A DNA stretch of 64,000 bases from Rhizobium redzepovicii (lineage in GTDB: Bacteria; Pseudomonadota; Alphaproteobacteria; Rhizobiales; Rhizobiaceae): the NCBI RefSeq assembly GCF_019793435.1, contig NZ_JAILYH010000002.1, positions 124,001 to 188,000 of the forward strand, written 5' to 3'. Shown piece after piece: positions 48,261 to 59,853 of the stretch. A program made the position numbers and the translations under genes. The stretch's first letter is position 1. Each line of letters starts with the position of its first letter. Below the pieces are notes generated by a model. It was not told the DNA's origin. It saw only the letters and a list, made by a program, of their open reading frames with translations, and did not search any database.

Positions 48261-49321
48261 TCAACCTGCCTTTGCCATCTGCATGAGGGTGACGCGCTGC
48301 TGCAGGCGGCGCTGCGCCTGGTCGACGACCACGGCGATGATGATGACGAGGCCCTTGATGACCATCTGCCAGAAGGAGGAGACGCCCATCATGACAAGCC
48401 CGTCGGAGAGAATGCCGATGACGAAGGCGCCGATGATCGTGCCGCCGATCGTGCCGCGGCCGCCCGACATCGAGGTGCCGCCGAGAACGGCTGCCGCGAT
48501 CGCATTGAGCTCGAAGCTTTCGCCGGTGGCCGGATGGGCGGCCATCAGTTCCGAGGAGATGACGACGCCGACGATTGCTGCGCAAAGGCCGGAGAACATG
48601 TAGACGAAGATCTTCACGACATCGACGCGGATGCCGGACATGCGCGCCGCCCGTTCATTGCCGCCGACGGCGAAGATGTGGCGTCCGATCGGCGTCGAGC
48701 GGGCGACATAAGCGGCCGCCAGCGCCAGCACGATCAGGATCCAGATCGACACCGGCAGGCCGAGGATGCGGCCAGCGCCGAAGAAGTCGAAGCCGGTCGT
48801 GGCATATTCCGGCCGGCCGACGAGGTTGGGAAAGGTCTGGCCATCGGACGACAGCAGCGCCAGGCCACGAGCGACATACAGCGTGCCGAGCGTGGCGATG
48901 AACGGCGCGACGTTCAGCTTCGTGATCAACAGACCGTTGATGAGGCCGATGATAAGGCCGATCGACAGCGTGATCAGCACGATCTCGAAGAGGTTGAAAT
49001 AGATGGTGTAGCCGATCGGCAGTTCGATGCCGTAGAGGATCAGCCCGCCGGCAACCATGCCGCACAGGCCGACGATCGAACCGACGGAGAGGTCGATACC
49101 GCCAGTGATGATGACGAAGGTCATGCCCATCGCCAGGAAGGCGTTCAGCGCCACATGTTTCGACATCAGGATCATGTTCGCCGTCGAGGTGAAGTTCGGC
49201 GCGAAGATCGCAAAGAAGATGATGACGGCGAAAAGCGCGATGAAGGTTCTGAGCTTCATCAGCGTCAGAAGCGCGGAGCCGTTGGCGCCTTTCGGCGCAA
49301 GAGTGGTAGACGTAGCCGCCA

Positions 49322-49325
<4 letters not shown>
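48261..49325 (-). CDS. Ribose-type (CUT2) sugar ABC transporter permease
   Basis: A 354-residue permease of the RbsC/AraH type with about ten hydrophobic segments and the GGIDLSVGSIVGL signature near residue 75, plus ARSTPIGRHIFAVGGNERAARMSG and VLGGTSMSGGRGTIGGTIIG. It works with the ATPase that overlaps its start and the binding protein at 51587. The set is the likely importer of free D-apiose. Confidence 0.92.
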
Positions 49326-50868
<1,543 letters not shown>

Positions 50869-50872
<4 letters not shown>

Positions 50873-51513
50873 GAGCCGACCTTCAGTTCCGAGGGTGTGA
50901 CGAACGGAAGCTCCCCGCTTTTCGGCAACGGAAAGGCGCCGATCACCGTCACCGTCTTGCCGGTCAGACCATCGCGCGGAACGGCGGAGAGAAAAGCGGT
51001 ATTGGCCTTCTCGTTGAACGCCTTGCCGAACTGCGCCCATTCGATCTGGTTCTTGAACTCGTTGAAATTGACAAATTCCAGCGTATCGCGCAGTGCGGTG
51101 CCGCGCAGCGCCGGCCCGATCTGCACCTTGGCATCGGCCTTGCCGTCGCCATCGGCGTCGACATCGAGCGTTGCCGCGCGCGAGGCCGTATCGGCTGCGA
51201 CGACCGTGCCGGTGATCTTCACCGCATAGGTCCAGGGCGAACTGCTCTGCTTGCGCGGATTGCCGTATTTCTCGCCGGCAGCATCCGGATTGGAGGTGGC
51301 AAGTTGCATGACGTCCTTCAGCTCGCCGGCGCGCTTTTCGAAATAGGGCACGACCTCAGGCTGCCAGATCGCCTCGACCTTGGCATTCGGGTCGAAAGCG
51401 GTCTTGGCCGCTTCAGCCGCCTTCTCCTTCGCAGTCGGCGTCTTGATGATCTTGCAACCGGGCAAGGCCGCCACCACGACGGCGGCAAACAGGGCGCCCT
51501 TCATTCTCAACAT
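50869..51513 (-). CDS. DUF2291-type periplasmic lipoprotein of a sugar ABC operon
   Basis: A 214-residue lipoprotein: a short basic start, a hydrophobic segment and the lipobox LPGC near residue 20. The mature part (KIIKTPTAKEKAAEAAKTAF, then PLRGTALRDTLEFVNFNEFKNQIEWAQFG) matches DUF2291. These proteins accompany ribose-type sugar transporters in rhizobia, and their role is not known. It lies between binding protein and ATPase. The ATG at 51513 or the one three codons later could be the start. Confidence 0.8.
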
Positions 51514-51586
51514 GCGGGTAAACCTCGACGTCTTGCAAAATGCATTGCGGAGGGCGCAACGCTGCACCCTCCGCAATTGGTGCTGA

Positions 51587-52591
<1,005 letters not shown>

Positions 52592-52596
52592 TTAAG

Positions 52597-52615
52597 GGGG
52601 AGGGCATGCCTCCCC
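52597..52615. terminator. Hairpin between apnO and the binding-protein gene
   Basis: GGGGAGG, loop GCATG, CCTCCCC is a perfect seven-pair GC-rich stem in the 95-base gap. The gap also has two direct copies of CCGTCTCC..GGAGCGGTTA (52555 and 52575). No T-run follows, so it is more likely an mRNA-stabilising or attenuating structure than a full terminator. Confidence 0.45.
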
Positions 52616-52623
52616 GGGCCGGT

Positions 52624-53451
52624 TCAGGTGATGCGCCGGATGCTTTCGGCGATCTCCTGCGGTTCGAAGACTTTCTTCCAGTCGTCGCGCATCAGCGCCG
52701 GAATGCCGAACTCGATTGCCTTGTTGCAGGCATCCGAGAACACGCCGTCGACCTCCTTGAAGATGACGGCGCCGAGCACGTTCATATGGCCGAGCAGAAA
52801 GTCGCGGGCGGCCTCCGCCGGCACGCCGCGCGCCACGCATTCGTCCATCGCCTGGCGCATGACGACGAGCAGCGAAGCGCAGACCGTTTCGGAAAGGCCG
52901 GGTTCGAGCATGGCGAGCTGATCGACCGTAACCCTGTGCGAGCGCATGACCGGCGCCCAGATGAGCTTGGCGATTTCCTCACCGAGCGTATAGGCGCTGT
53001 CAGGCCCCTGCATCAGCGCCGAGACGATATGCTGTTTGGCAAACAGACCGCCGAAATGGTCCTTCTTGGCCTGCATATCCGTCTCATCGTTGAAGATCGG
53101 CGGATGGCAGGGATGAGTGACGAAATAGGTGAGGTCGTCGCGCTTCGGCAGATGGCCGGCGAATGGGGCGGCGGCATCCAGCGCCACCACCATCGTGCCT
53201 GATGTGAGCTTGTCGACGATGCCGGCCGCGACCTTGCCGATCGCCGTATCCGGCACGGCGAGGATGACCACATCAGCGCCGTCGAGCGCGGCATCGACCG
53301 GCACGCAATCAAGGCCGAGATCGTTCTTCAAACGCGCCTTGCCAGCGTCGCTCACCTCGACATGGTGCACTTCAAAGCGCGAGCCTTTGAGATTTTTGGC
53401 AAGCCGGTATCCCATTTTGCCGCCGGCGCCGAAGAGAGCAATCTTGGTCAT
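52624..53451 (-). CDS. apnO: D-apionate oxidoisomerase (ApnO-like)
   Basis: A 275-residue NAD-binding protein. The N-terminus IALFGAGGKMGYRLAKNLKG is a Rossmann motif, followed by VVILAVPDTAIGKVA and a C-terminal all-helical domain of the 6-phosphogluconate dehydrogenase type. In the apiose pathway ApnO oxidises D-apionate and rearranges it to 3-oxo-isoapionate. It is the first gene of the central operon, 39 bases after operator site B. Function rests on gene order and the known family of ApnO. Confidence 0.8.
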   Translation of the reverse strand: MTKIALFGAGGKMGYRLAKNLKGSRFEVHHVEVSDAGKARLKNDLGLDCVPVDAALDGADVVILAVPDTAIGKVAAGIVDKLTSGTMVVALDAAAPFAGHLPKRDDLTYFVTHPCHPPIFNDETDMQAKKDHFGGLFAKQHIVSALMQGPDSAYTLGEEIAKLIWAPVMRSHRVTVDQLAMLEPGLSETVCASLLVVMRQAMDECVARGVPAEAARDFLLGHMNVLGAVIFKEVDGVFSDACNKAIEFGIPALMRDDWKKVFEPQEIAESIRRIT

Positions 53452-53490
53452 GTTTTCCTCACCTTTTCAGTTCTGGATAGGATCATATAC

Positions 53491-53512
53491 TGGTATGATG
53501 AGTCAATCACCA
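53491..53512. promoter_or_regulatory. Regulon operator, site B
   Basis: TGGTATGATGAGTCAATCACCA: the same TGGTATGATGAG half as site A, here with the CCA three bases further away. It is 39 bases before the apnO start and after the derI stop. A minus-strand TTGACT (53501-53506) overlaps it. Confidence 0.6.
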
Positions 53513-53530
53513 TATCATTACTTTGGTCGT

Positions 53531-53977
53531 TTAAGACCCATGTTTTTCGGCGTCGAGCCGGTCGATCGCCTCGACGTTGCCGGCCGACGGGCCATCGGGA
53601 TCGAATTCGGAAGCGAGCCAGACGTCTACGATCGACTTCGCCAGTTCCGGGCCGATCACGCGCGCGCCCATCGTGATGATCTGGGCGTTGTTCGATTTCG
53701 CCGCGCGTTCCGCCGAATAGGTGTCGTGGGTGAGTGCGGCGCGAATACCAGGCACCTTGTTTGCGGAAATGCACACACCGATGCCGGTGCCGCAGAACAG
53801 GATGCCGCGCTGATGTTCGCCGTCGACGATCGTCTGCGCCAGGCGCTGGGAGAGATCGGCGTAGAAGCCGGACTGGCTGAGATCGTGAACTTCGAGATCC
53901 GCTTTGCCGGCGAGATGGGCGGCAATAACATCGAGGAGCGGTTTGCCGGCGCTGTCGGCGCCAATTGCAATCTTCAT
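53531..53977 (-). CDS. derI: D-erythrulose-4-phosphate isomerase (DerI-like, RpiB/LacAB family)
   Basis: A 148-residue RpiB-family isomerase. The active-site region [20 protein letters not shown] with the catalytic cysteine (about residue 67) and the phosphate-binding [21 protein letters not shown] are intact. In the tetrose branch of rhizobial sugar pathways this enzyme turns D-erythrulose 4-phosphate into D-erythrose 4-phosphate. It follows the TIM-like lerI gene by 34 bases in the same operon as OiaX and OiaK. Confidence 0.85.
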   Translation of the reverse strand: MKIAIGADSAGKPLLDVIAAHLAGKADLEVHDLSQSGFYADLSQRLAQTIVDGEHQRGILFCGTGIGVCISANKVPGIRAALTHDTYSAERAAKSNNAQIITMGARVIGPELAKSIVDVWLASEFDPDGPSAGNVEAIDRLDAEKHGS

Positions 53978-54011
53978 AGCAGTTTCCTTTCATCGCCCTC
54001 AGGCATGGAAA

Positions 54012-54776
54012 TCACCTTTCGATCGCCGCGCTGACGCGACGAAGAATGTCGAGGTAACCGTCGACGCCCCAGGCGGAGCGGCCGATAAACAGGCCGTCGA
54101 TATGCGCCTCGGTGATCAGTTCCTCACAATTTTCCGGATTGACGCTGCCGCCGTAGAGAATCGGCACCGCACGGCCAAGAATGGATTTCGCCACCTCGGC
54201 GATCTTGCCGTGCCGCTCCGACGCGTAGTCGGCGGTCGCCGGTATGCCCTTGGCGCCGATTGCCCAGACAGGCTCATAGGCAAGCAGGATCGGAGCCTTG
54301 TCGGCCTCCGTGTCGACGCCGCGCAGCGCCGCCTCGACCTGGCGCCGCAAAACCGCATCGGCCCGGCCCTCCTGGCGCTCCTGCAGGGTCTCGCCGATGC
54401 AGATCAGCGGCGTCAAGCCATGGCGGATCGCGGCGGAAACCTTGAGGCCGACGGTTTCGTCGGTCTCGCCGAAATGCTCGCGGCGCTCGGAATGGCCGAG
54501 CTCGACGATGTCGAGCTGGCAGTCCTTCAGCATCAGAGGAGAAATCTCGCCGGTCCAGGCGCCGGCATCCTCCCAGTGCATGTTCTGGGCGCCGACCTTC
54601 ACCGAGGTCTCGGCCAGCAGCCGCTTGACCTCGCGCACCGCGGTAAAGGCGGGAATGACGAAGCGCTGCACGCGGGTATCGCGTTCCGCGTCCGTCGCTG
54701 CGAGGCGGTGCGCGAAAGCCAGAGCGTCCTCCACCGTCTTGTTCATCTTGAAGCTGGTGCCGACCCAGACGACCAT
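54012..54776 (-). CDS. lerI: L-erythrulose-1-phosphate isomerase (LerI-like, TIM family)
   Basis: A 254-residue TIM-barrel protein of the triosephosphate isomerase family. Lys in GTSFKMNKT, catalytic His in VELGHSERRE (residue about 93), catalytic Glu in AYEPVWAIGAKGIPA and the phosphate loop ILYGGSVNPEN are all present. Rhizobial tpi paralogues next to rpiB interconvert L-erythrulose 1-phosphate and D-erythrulose 4-phosphate rather than trioses. The start at 54776 overlaps the kinase stop. Confidence 0.86.
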   Translation of the reverse strand: MVVWVGTSFKMNKTVEDALAFAHRLAATDAERDTRVQRFVIPAFTAVREVKRLLAETSVKVGAQNMHWEDAGAWTGEISPLMLKDCQLDIVELGHSERREHFGETDETVGLKVSAAIRHGLTPLICIGETLQERQEGRADAVLRRQVEAALRGVDTEADKAPILLAYEPVWAIGAKGIPATADYASERHGKIAEVAKSILGRAVPILYGGSVNPENCEELITEAHIDGLFIGRSAWGVDGYLDILRRVSAAIER

Positions 54777-56119
54777 CAGTTCTTCCTTCCCAGACGGATC
54801 TGCGCGAAATAGCCGTCCGTTCCGACCTGGCCGCCTTTCAGCGCGATCTGCAGGCCATTGGTCGGCGGGTAATCGCCATGGGCGAGGCATAGCGGCGAAC
54901 CCGGCGTCTGGGGCAGCGGCAGAAGCGTCGTCAGCGCGTCGATCTTCAATTGCCGGAGCGCATGGCTCGACGTGTCGCCGCCGGCAACGACGGCGCGCGA
55001 CAGCCCTTCCGCTTCGATCAGCCGTCGCAGGATCGTGCCGAGGGTACTGCCGAGCCGGTGGCGGGCGCCCGGCAGCCGGTCGATATCGGCGCCGCGGTCC
55101 GCGGATGGGCCGAGCGCCGTATAGAGGATGACGCTCTTGCCGTCTTTCAGCTTGCTGACACCCGCCTGCACGGCCGCTTCCACGGCGGCTTCGCCATTGG
55201 AAACCAGCGCGAGCGGGTCGAGCGCAATGCTCTCGAAACCGTTCTCGGCAGCCGTGCGAATCTGCCGCTCGGTGGTCGGCGAGACGCTGCCGGAGACGAC
55301 GGCGAGGCGATCGACCGGGCCGATATCGGCAAATTCGGCGCCGATCTCACAGATCAGGCCGGCCTGCCGCCAGGCGCTGAGCAGGGCATATTCGACACCA
55401 GAGGAGCCGGCGACGAAACCTCCCGAACGGCCTGTGACCCGCAGCATCTGCCGGCCGGCGGCCGCCTGTGTTGCTGCGCAGTCGACATCGAGGAGCAGTA
55501 TCCCTTCGCCATTCGATGTCAGCGCGTCGATCCGTTGGTCGGCGTCCGCCGCGGTGATCGCAACGAGATCGGCAAGCAGGACGGGGAGGGAGGTCTGCTT
55601 CGACAGATGGAGCGCAAGATCCGCCTCGTCCATTGGCGTGACGGGATGGCGGCTCATGACAGGATGGCGGTCGATGCGGAAGACGCGGCCCTGATAGGCG
55701 GCGAAGAGATTGCCGAAGGCCGTATAGCGCTTCAATTGCGGCGCGCCGACGATAACCGGCACGATGGACTGTCCGAAACGCCTGCGGCCGACTTCGATCG
55801 CCTTGCCGATATTGCCGATCCCCGGGCTGGAATCGAAGGTCGAGCAGACCTTGTAATGGCAGATCGAAGCACCGAGCGAACTCAGCCAGTCGAAGGCCGG
55901 CGCAAGGTGTTCCTCCATCCACGCCGGCGTTTCGCTGCGGCTCGTTCCCGCCAAGCCGATCGCGCGGCAGTGTTTGAAGCGGGCGAAGAATTCCGGCGAG
56001 GGAAGGTCGAGGAAGAGCACGGTCTCGACACCGTTCGAGGCAAGCGCCTCCATGACGTCGGTCGAGCCGGTAAAATCATCGCCGTAATAGCTGACGAGAC
56101 GTCCGTCCATATCGCTCAC
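54776..56119 (-). CDS. oiaK: 3-oxo-isoapionate kinase (OiaK-like, DUF1537 four-carbon acid sugar kinase)
   Basis: About 447 residues. The DUF1537 N-terminal domain starts YYGDDFTGSTDVMEAL and the C-terminal nucleotide-binding domain has AVVAGGDTSSHALRQL and LLPLPQTPGSPLCLAHGDYP. OiaK phosphorylates 3-oxo-isoapionate with ATP. Start: a GTG at 56119 overlaps the oiaX stop (GTGA); an ATG three codons later (56110) is the alternative. It lies between the RuBisCO-like gene and lerI. Confidence 0.85.
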   Translation of the reverse strand: MSDMDGRLVSYYGDDFTGSTDVMEALASNGVETVLFLDLPSPEFFARFKHCRAIGLAGTSRSETPAWMEEHLAPAFDWLSSLGASICHYKVCSTFDSSPGIGNIGKAIEVGRRRFGQSIVPVIVGAPQLKRYTAFGNLFAAYQGRVFRIDRHPVMSRHPVTPMDEADLALHLSKQTSLPVLLADLVAITAADADQRIDALTSNGEGILLLDVDCAATQAAAGRQMLRVTGRSGGFVAGSSGVEYALLSAWRQAGLICEIGAEFADIGPVDRLAVVSGSVSPTTERQIRTAAENGFESIALDPLALVSNGEAAVEAAVQAGVSKLKDGKSVILYTALGPSADRGADIDRLPGARHRLGSTLGTILRRLIEAEGLSRAVVAGGDTSSHALRQLKIDALTTLLPLPQTPGSPLCLAHGDYPPTNGLQIALKGGQVGTDGYFAQIRLGRKN

Positions 56120-57372
56120 GCGCCTTTGCCATCGCTGAATTTCGCAATCGAGGCGGCAAGCTCCGGATAATCTCTCGCGTAGACCTCCAGCGGAATGTCG
56201 GCGACCGCCGCCTGCCAGGCCTGCTGCACGGCGCGAACGCCGGCGGCCGGGCCGCCGGGATGACTGACGATGCCGCCGCCGCAGAGATAGAGGAGGTCGA
56301 CGGTGCGGCCGGTGCGCTGATAGGTCTCCGGCGCCTGTCCGCCCCACTGGCCGGAACCTGCGACCGGAAGCGGCCGGTCGGCGGCGTCGAACAGCGGCGC
56401 GCTGATGGCCTTGAAAGACGAGACGAAGCTGTCATCGGGCTCCCAATATTTCACCCTGATGCCGTTGATCTGGAACTGGTCGACGCCCAAGAGCCGCCAG
56501 AACTGCTGGTAGACCTTGAAGTCCATGCCGGCGCCCGGATCGCGCGTCAGCACGTCCCAGCCGTTTCGATGCGCGTGCAGCACCAGGCTGGAGCGCTTGC
56601 GCAGAAAGCTCATGCCGCCGAAACCGATCGAGTTGATGTTGACGACAGCACAATTGCCGCCGGCCGCAGCGACGATGTCGTGGTTGCGCATCATCTGGTC
56701 GGGGTCGGCATGCGAGATGCCGAAGGCATACATCACCTTCTTGCCGGTCTTCTGCTCATGATCGAGAATGCGCGGCATGATCGCCGCGACGCGGTCCTTG
56801 AGCGGCGAATAGGCCGGGCTCATCAGTTTCTCATCGTCCTTGATGAAGTCGACGCCCGATGCGATCAACTCGCCGACGAGCTCGGCCGTCTCGTGCGGTC
56901 TCAGCCCAAGTGCCGGCTTGACGATCGTGCCGATAATCGGCCGGTCTTCGACGCCGGTGAGGCGCCGACTGCCCGGTATGCCGAATTGCGGCCCGGGATG
57001 GGCGCTCTTGAAAGCCTCCGGCAGCGTCATGTCGACGATGCGGATGCCGGTCATGCCCTTGATCGAATAGACGCCGCCGATCGCGATGGTCATCAGAGCG
57101 GAGAGATCGATGCCGATCGCCTCAAGCGGAAAGCCGATGTCGACATCGGCGCGGTGCAGCCGCGTGCCGGGAGCCGCCTCCGGCCAGGTCGGATGACGCC
57201 CGTCCTCGAGCGGGCGGATCGCCAGCACCCGGGCGGCGACACGCGCCTTCAGCTCCTCGGTCTCGCCCGGAACCGGCACGAAGGTCCCGGTCGACTGGTC
57301 GCTGGCGATCTTCTCCGCCATCGCCTCGACGCTGCCGGGCGTTTCGATGCGGTAGGTCAGGGTAATCATCAT
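56116..57372 (-). CDS. oiaX: 3-oxo-isoapionate-4-phosphate decarboxylase (OiaX-like RuBisCO-like protein)
   Basis: A 418-residue RuBisCO-like protein. IVKPALG (Lys152) and GVDFIKDDE (Lys178 for carbamylation, Asp180, Glu181 for magnesium) keep the RuBisCO spacing, and the C-terminal barrel is complete. The loop-6 lysine of true RuBisCO is missing: the region reads PVAGSGQWGGQ. It therefore cannot fix CO2 in the usual way. In the apiose route OiaX decarboxylates 3-oxo-isoapionate 4-phosphate to L-erythrulose 1-phosphate. It is the first gene of its operon, divergent from the GntR regulator across operator site C. Confidence 0.87.
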   Translation of the reverse strand: MMITLTYRIETPGSVEAMAEKIASDQSTGTFVPVPGETEELKARVAARVLAIRPLEDGRHPTWPEAAPGTRLHRADVDIGFPLEAIGIDLSALMTIAIGGVYSIKGMTGIRIVDMTLPEAFKSAHPGPQFGIPGSRRLTGVEDRPIIGTIVKPALGLRPHETAELVGELIASGVDFIKDDEKLMSPAYSPLKDRVAAIMPRILDHEQKTGKKVMYAFGISHADPDQMMRNHDIVAAAGGNCAVVNINSIGFGGMSFLRKRSSLVLHAHRNGWDVLTRDPGAGMDFKVYQQFWRLLGVDQFQINGIRVKYWEPDDSFVSSFKAISAPLFDAADRPLPVAGSGQWGGQAPETYQRTGRTVDLLYLCGGGIVSHPGGPAAGVRAVQQAWQAAVADIPLEVYARDYPELAASIAKFSDGKGA

Positions 57373-57429
57373 GAACGGACGGCTGCTCCTCTCGGCCTAC
57401 GCAGATTGTCATGGCGTCAACTTGTGATC

Positions 57430-57448
57430 TGGTATAATGAGTATTCCA
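57430..57448. promoter_or_regulatory. Regulon operator, site C, in the oiaX-regulator gap
   Basis: TGGTATAATGAGTATTCCA, the TGG-N13-CCA form also seen at site A. It lies between the divergent oiaX and GntR-family genes, 58 bases before oiaX, so it can control both. Confidence 0.65.
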
Positions 57449-57531
57449 ATCGATGCAAAGCGGAATCTTCGGCCGCGCAAATTTTCGTTGCGCGCTTTGT
57501 CCTTGGTTCGAAAACTGTTAGGAGGAGACAT

Positions 57532-58254
57532 TTGAGCCAGCGAGATCTCATGACCCAGCCCCTCGAACAGATCGTCCGCCGCAAACTATCCGACGAAGTG
57601 TTTGATCGACTTGAGCGATTGATCACATCAGGCGAGCTCCAGCCCGGCGATGAAATGCCCTCCGAACGGGTGCTGATGGAGCGCTTCGGCGTCGGCCGCC
57701 CGGCAATCCGCGAAGCCATGCAGTCGCTCGCCAACAAGGGCCTCGTCAGCATTTCACACGGCGAACGAGCCAAGGTGCTCAGGCTGACGGCAAAGTCGAT
57801 CTTCCGCCAGGTCGATCTCACCGCCAAGATCATGCTGTCGCAATCGGCGGATTCGCTCGAACATCTGAAGAGCGCCCGCATCTTCTTCGAGCGCGGCATG
57901 GCCCGCGAGGCCGCCCAGCGCGCCTCGGCAACCGACATCGCCGATCTCAGGGATATCATCGAGCGTCAGCGCATGTCGCTCGGGCGCGCCGAAGCGTTCA
58001 TTGACGCCGACATGGAATTCCACACCCGCATCGCCCAGATCTCCGGCAATCCGATCTATGTTGCCGTCAGCGAAGCCATGCTTGCCTGGCTGAAGGAATA
58101 TCATACCGAGATGCTGATCTGGACCGGCAAGGAAAAGTTCACGCTCGCCGAACACGACGAAATCGTCGACCGCCTGGAAGCCAACGACATCGACGGCTCG
58201 GAAACCGCGCTGCTCAAACACCTCGAACGCTCGCGAGCGCTTTACGCGAAGTAG
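57532..58254 (+). CDS. GntR/FadR (FCD) family regulator of the apiose regulon
   Basis: About 240 residues: an N-terminal winged helix (LERLITSGELQPGDEMPSER, then LMERFGVGRPAIREAMQSLANKG) and an FCD ligand-binding domain of six to seven helices with the metal-site residues spread through ADMEFHTRIAQISGN and LAEHDEIVDRLEAND (Asp/His pattern). FCD regulators sense small acids or sugar derivatives. A TTG at 57532 has GGAGGAG upstream; an ATG at 57550 is the other choice. It is divergent from oiaX, and sites A, B and C fit a GntR-type operator. The inducer is unknown; an apionate-type acid would fit. Confidence 0.82.
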   Translation: MSQRDLMTQPLEQIVRRKLSDEVFDRLERLITSGELQPGDEMPSERVLMERFGVGRPAIREAMQSLANKGLVSISHGERAKVLRLTAKSIFRQVDLTAKIMLSQSADSLEHLKSARIFFERGMAREAAQRASATDIADLRDIIERQRMSLGRAEAFIDADMEFHTRIAQISGNPIYVAVSEAMLAWLKEYHTEMLIWTGKEKFTLAEHDEIVDRLEANDIDGSETALLKHLERSRALYAK

Positions 58255-58341
58255 GGAGCTTTTGTTTAGCGACTGCTTGGGAACAATGATGTGCCGGCGA
58301 GGTTTTGGATAGGCCCGTCAGGCAAAAATCCCAAGGAGGAT

Positions 58342-58668
58342 ATGAAAATGCGTATGAAACTCGTAGCAGCTTCGCTTTTCGCAATCGGCATGGCCACATC
58401 GGCCTTCGCGCAGTCCAACCCAGCGCCGGCCGGCGCCACGATTGACAAGAACCAGGCCGATCAGGGTGGCGGCGCGGCCAGCGACATGAAGACCAAAAAG
58501 CCGATGGCGACCGATTCCACCACGACCAATTCCACGACCAGCGGCACGATGAAAATGGACAAGACCAAGTGCCCGAACCCGGTCAACAACTCGGCCAAAC
58601 TTCAGACCCAGGGCGGCACCAGCAATGCCACGCCGATGGACGAAGCCTGCGCAGCCCATAACAACTGA
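58342..58668 (+). CDS. Small secreted hypothetical protein
   Basis: A 108-residue protein with a signal peptide (about residues 1-23, ending SAFA). The mature part is low-complexity, rich in Thr, Ser, Asn, Lys and Gly (MATDSTTTNSTTSGTMKMDK), and ends with two cysteines in CPNPVNNSAK and DEACAAHNN. Similar small periplasmic proteins with MKSTTTGS-like runs occur in rhizobia. Function unknown. AAGGAGGA precedes the ATG at 58342; the frame upstream of it is not used. A bidirectional terminator follows at 58682. Confidence 0.75.
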   Translation: MKMRMKLVAASLFAIGMATSAFAQSNPAPAGATIDKNQADQGGGAASDMKTKKPMATDSTTTNSTTSGTMKMDKTKCPNPVNNSAKLQTQGGTSNATPMDEACAAHNN

Positions 58669-58681
58669 TCGGCTTCCCCAG

Positions 58682-58711
58682 GCAAAAACCCCGCTTCGGC
58701 GGGGTTTTTGC
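58682..58711. terminator. Bidirectional rho-independent terminator
   Basis: AAAAACCCCGC, loop TTCG, GCGGGGTTTTT gives an 11-pair stem with A-run and T-run on the two sides. It follows the small secreted protein by 13 bases. Confidence 0.9.
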
Positions 58712-58782
58712 CTCATCTCACAGCCCTTATCGGCGGCATCCCCGAGCCAGCCTTGACTCATCGACAGGCGATTGGTATCAAG

Positions 58783-58802
58783 TTGGGTAATCGATAACCC
58801 AA
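58783..58802. promoter_or_regulatory. LacI-type operator before the fructosidase locus regulator
   Basis: TTGGGTAATCGATAACCCAA is a 20-base palindrome with one mismatched pair, centred on the CG of ATCGAT as in LacI-family operators. It is just upstream of the LacI-type gene at 58813 and suggests autorepression. Confidence 0.65.
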
Positions 58803-58812
58803 AGCATCGCCC

Positions 58813-59817
58813 GTGACCACTTCACTCAACGACATAGCTGCCCGTGCAGGCGTTTCCGTCAAGACCGTGTCAGGCGCCTTGCATGGCGGGTCGGCGCGCA
58901 TGTCGGAGGATACCCGGCAGCGGATCAAGGAGATCGCCGAGGAGCTCGGCTATGTCACTAACTTCGCCGCACGCAGCATGCGGCAGGGGTGGATGCCGCT
59001 CGTCGGCCTGGTCGCGGACGACTTGATCACGTCGCCTTTCGCGACGGAGATTATCAGGGGGCTCGACGGCGCTGTGCGCGCCGCTGACATGGCCGTTTTC
59101 GCCATGACACTCGGCGGCCATCGCAGCGTGGCGTCGATCCTCGACGAGATGCGGCGGTTTCGCCCGCGGGCGATTGCCTATGCCGCCATGTATCACAAGA
59201 GCGTCGACCTGCCGCCCGAATTTGCCGATGCGGTCGGCGTCATGATCAACTGCCGCGATGCCAACGACCGCGTGACCTCGCTGGTGCCCGATGAAGCAGG
59301 GGCGGCGCTGGAGATTACCAACTACCTGATCGACGCCGGCCGGCGCAACATTGCCTTCATCAATCTGCCGGGGCTGCTTGCTGGCGACCTCCGCGAACTC
59401 GGTTTCCGGCAGGCGCTCGATCATGCCGGCATCGACGGAGCCGGCGCCATCGTCCTGCCTGCCGTCAGCAAGGCGATCTACAATGACCGGGCGCACAGCC
59501 TCGTGGGCACGCATGTCCATGCGCTGATGAACGGCCCACGGCGTCCCGATGCCATCCTATGCGGCAATGACCGCGTGGCGATGGAGGCCTATGCGGCGCT
59601 ACGCCGGACAGGCGCAACCATCCCCGATGACGTCGCCGTTGCGAGTTTCGACAATCAGGTCGAGATCGCCTCGCGTCTCGACCCGCCGCTGACCACCATG
59701 GCGCTGCCCCATCGCGCCATGGGCCGCCAGGCCGCACAAATCCTGCTTGCCGAAGACCGGGCTCCGGTCGGAGTGCAGAAACTGCCGTTCCAACTGGTGG
59801 AGCGGGCATCCGTATAA
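58813..59817 (+). CDS. LacI-family transcriptional repressor
   Basis: A 334-residue LacI-family protein. The DNA-binding headpiece LNDIAARAGVSVKTVSGALHG is at residues 5-25 and the hinge at about 45-58. A periplasmic-binding-like domain follows, with the effector cleft pattern VPDEAGAALEITNYLIDAGR and LCGNDRVAMEAYAALRR. The start is a GTG at 58813, with a perfect-looking operator upstream. It precedes a CUT1 transporter and a GH32 enzyme on the same strand, which it is presumed to control. Confidence 0.9.
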   Translation: MTTSLNDIAARAGVSVKTVSGALHGGSARMSEDTRQRIKEIAEELGYVTNFAARSMRQGWMPLVGLVADDLITSPFATEIIRGLDGAVRAADMAVFAMTLGGHRSVASILDEMRRFRPRAIAYAAMYHKSVDLPPEFADAVGVMINCRDANDRVTSLVPDEAGAALEITNYLIDAGRRNIAFINLPGLLAGDLRELGFRQALDHAGIDGAGAIVLPAVSKAIYNDRAHSLVGTHVHALMNGPRRPDAILCGNDRVAMEAYAALRRTGATIPDDVAVASFDNQVEIASRLDPPLTTMALPHRAMGRQAAQILLAEDRAPVGVQKLPFQLVERASV

Positions 59818-59853
59818 ATTGAGAAAGTCCCATTCAATTGAGGAGGAATTCAA

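Noticed and set aside
57407-57438. TTGTCA...TATAAT as a promoter for the GntR gene
   Set aside because: The TATAAT is part of operator site C and the gap to TTGTCA is about 20 bases, too long for a good sigma-70 promoter.
56260-57531. Upstream extension of the GntR regulator frame to 56260
   Set aside because: The extension is antisense to oiaX. The winged helix starts after 57550 and a ribosome site precedes 57532.
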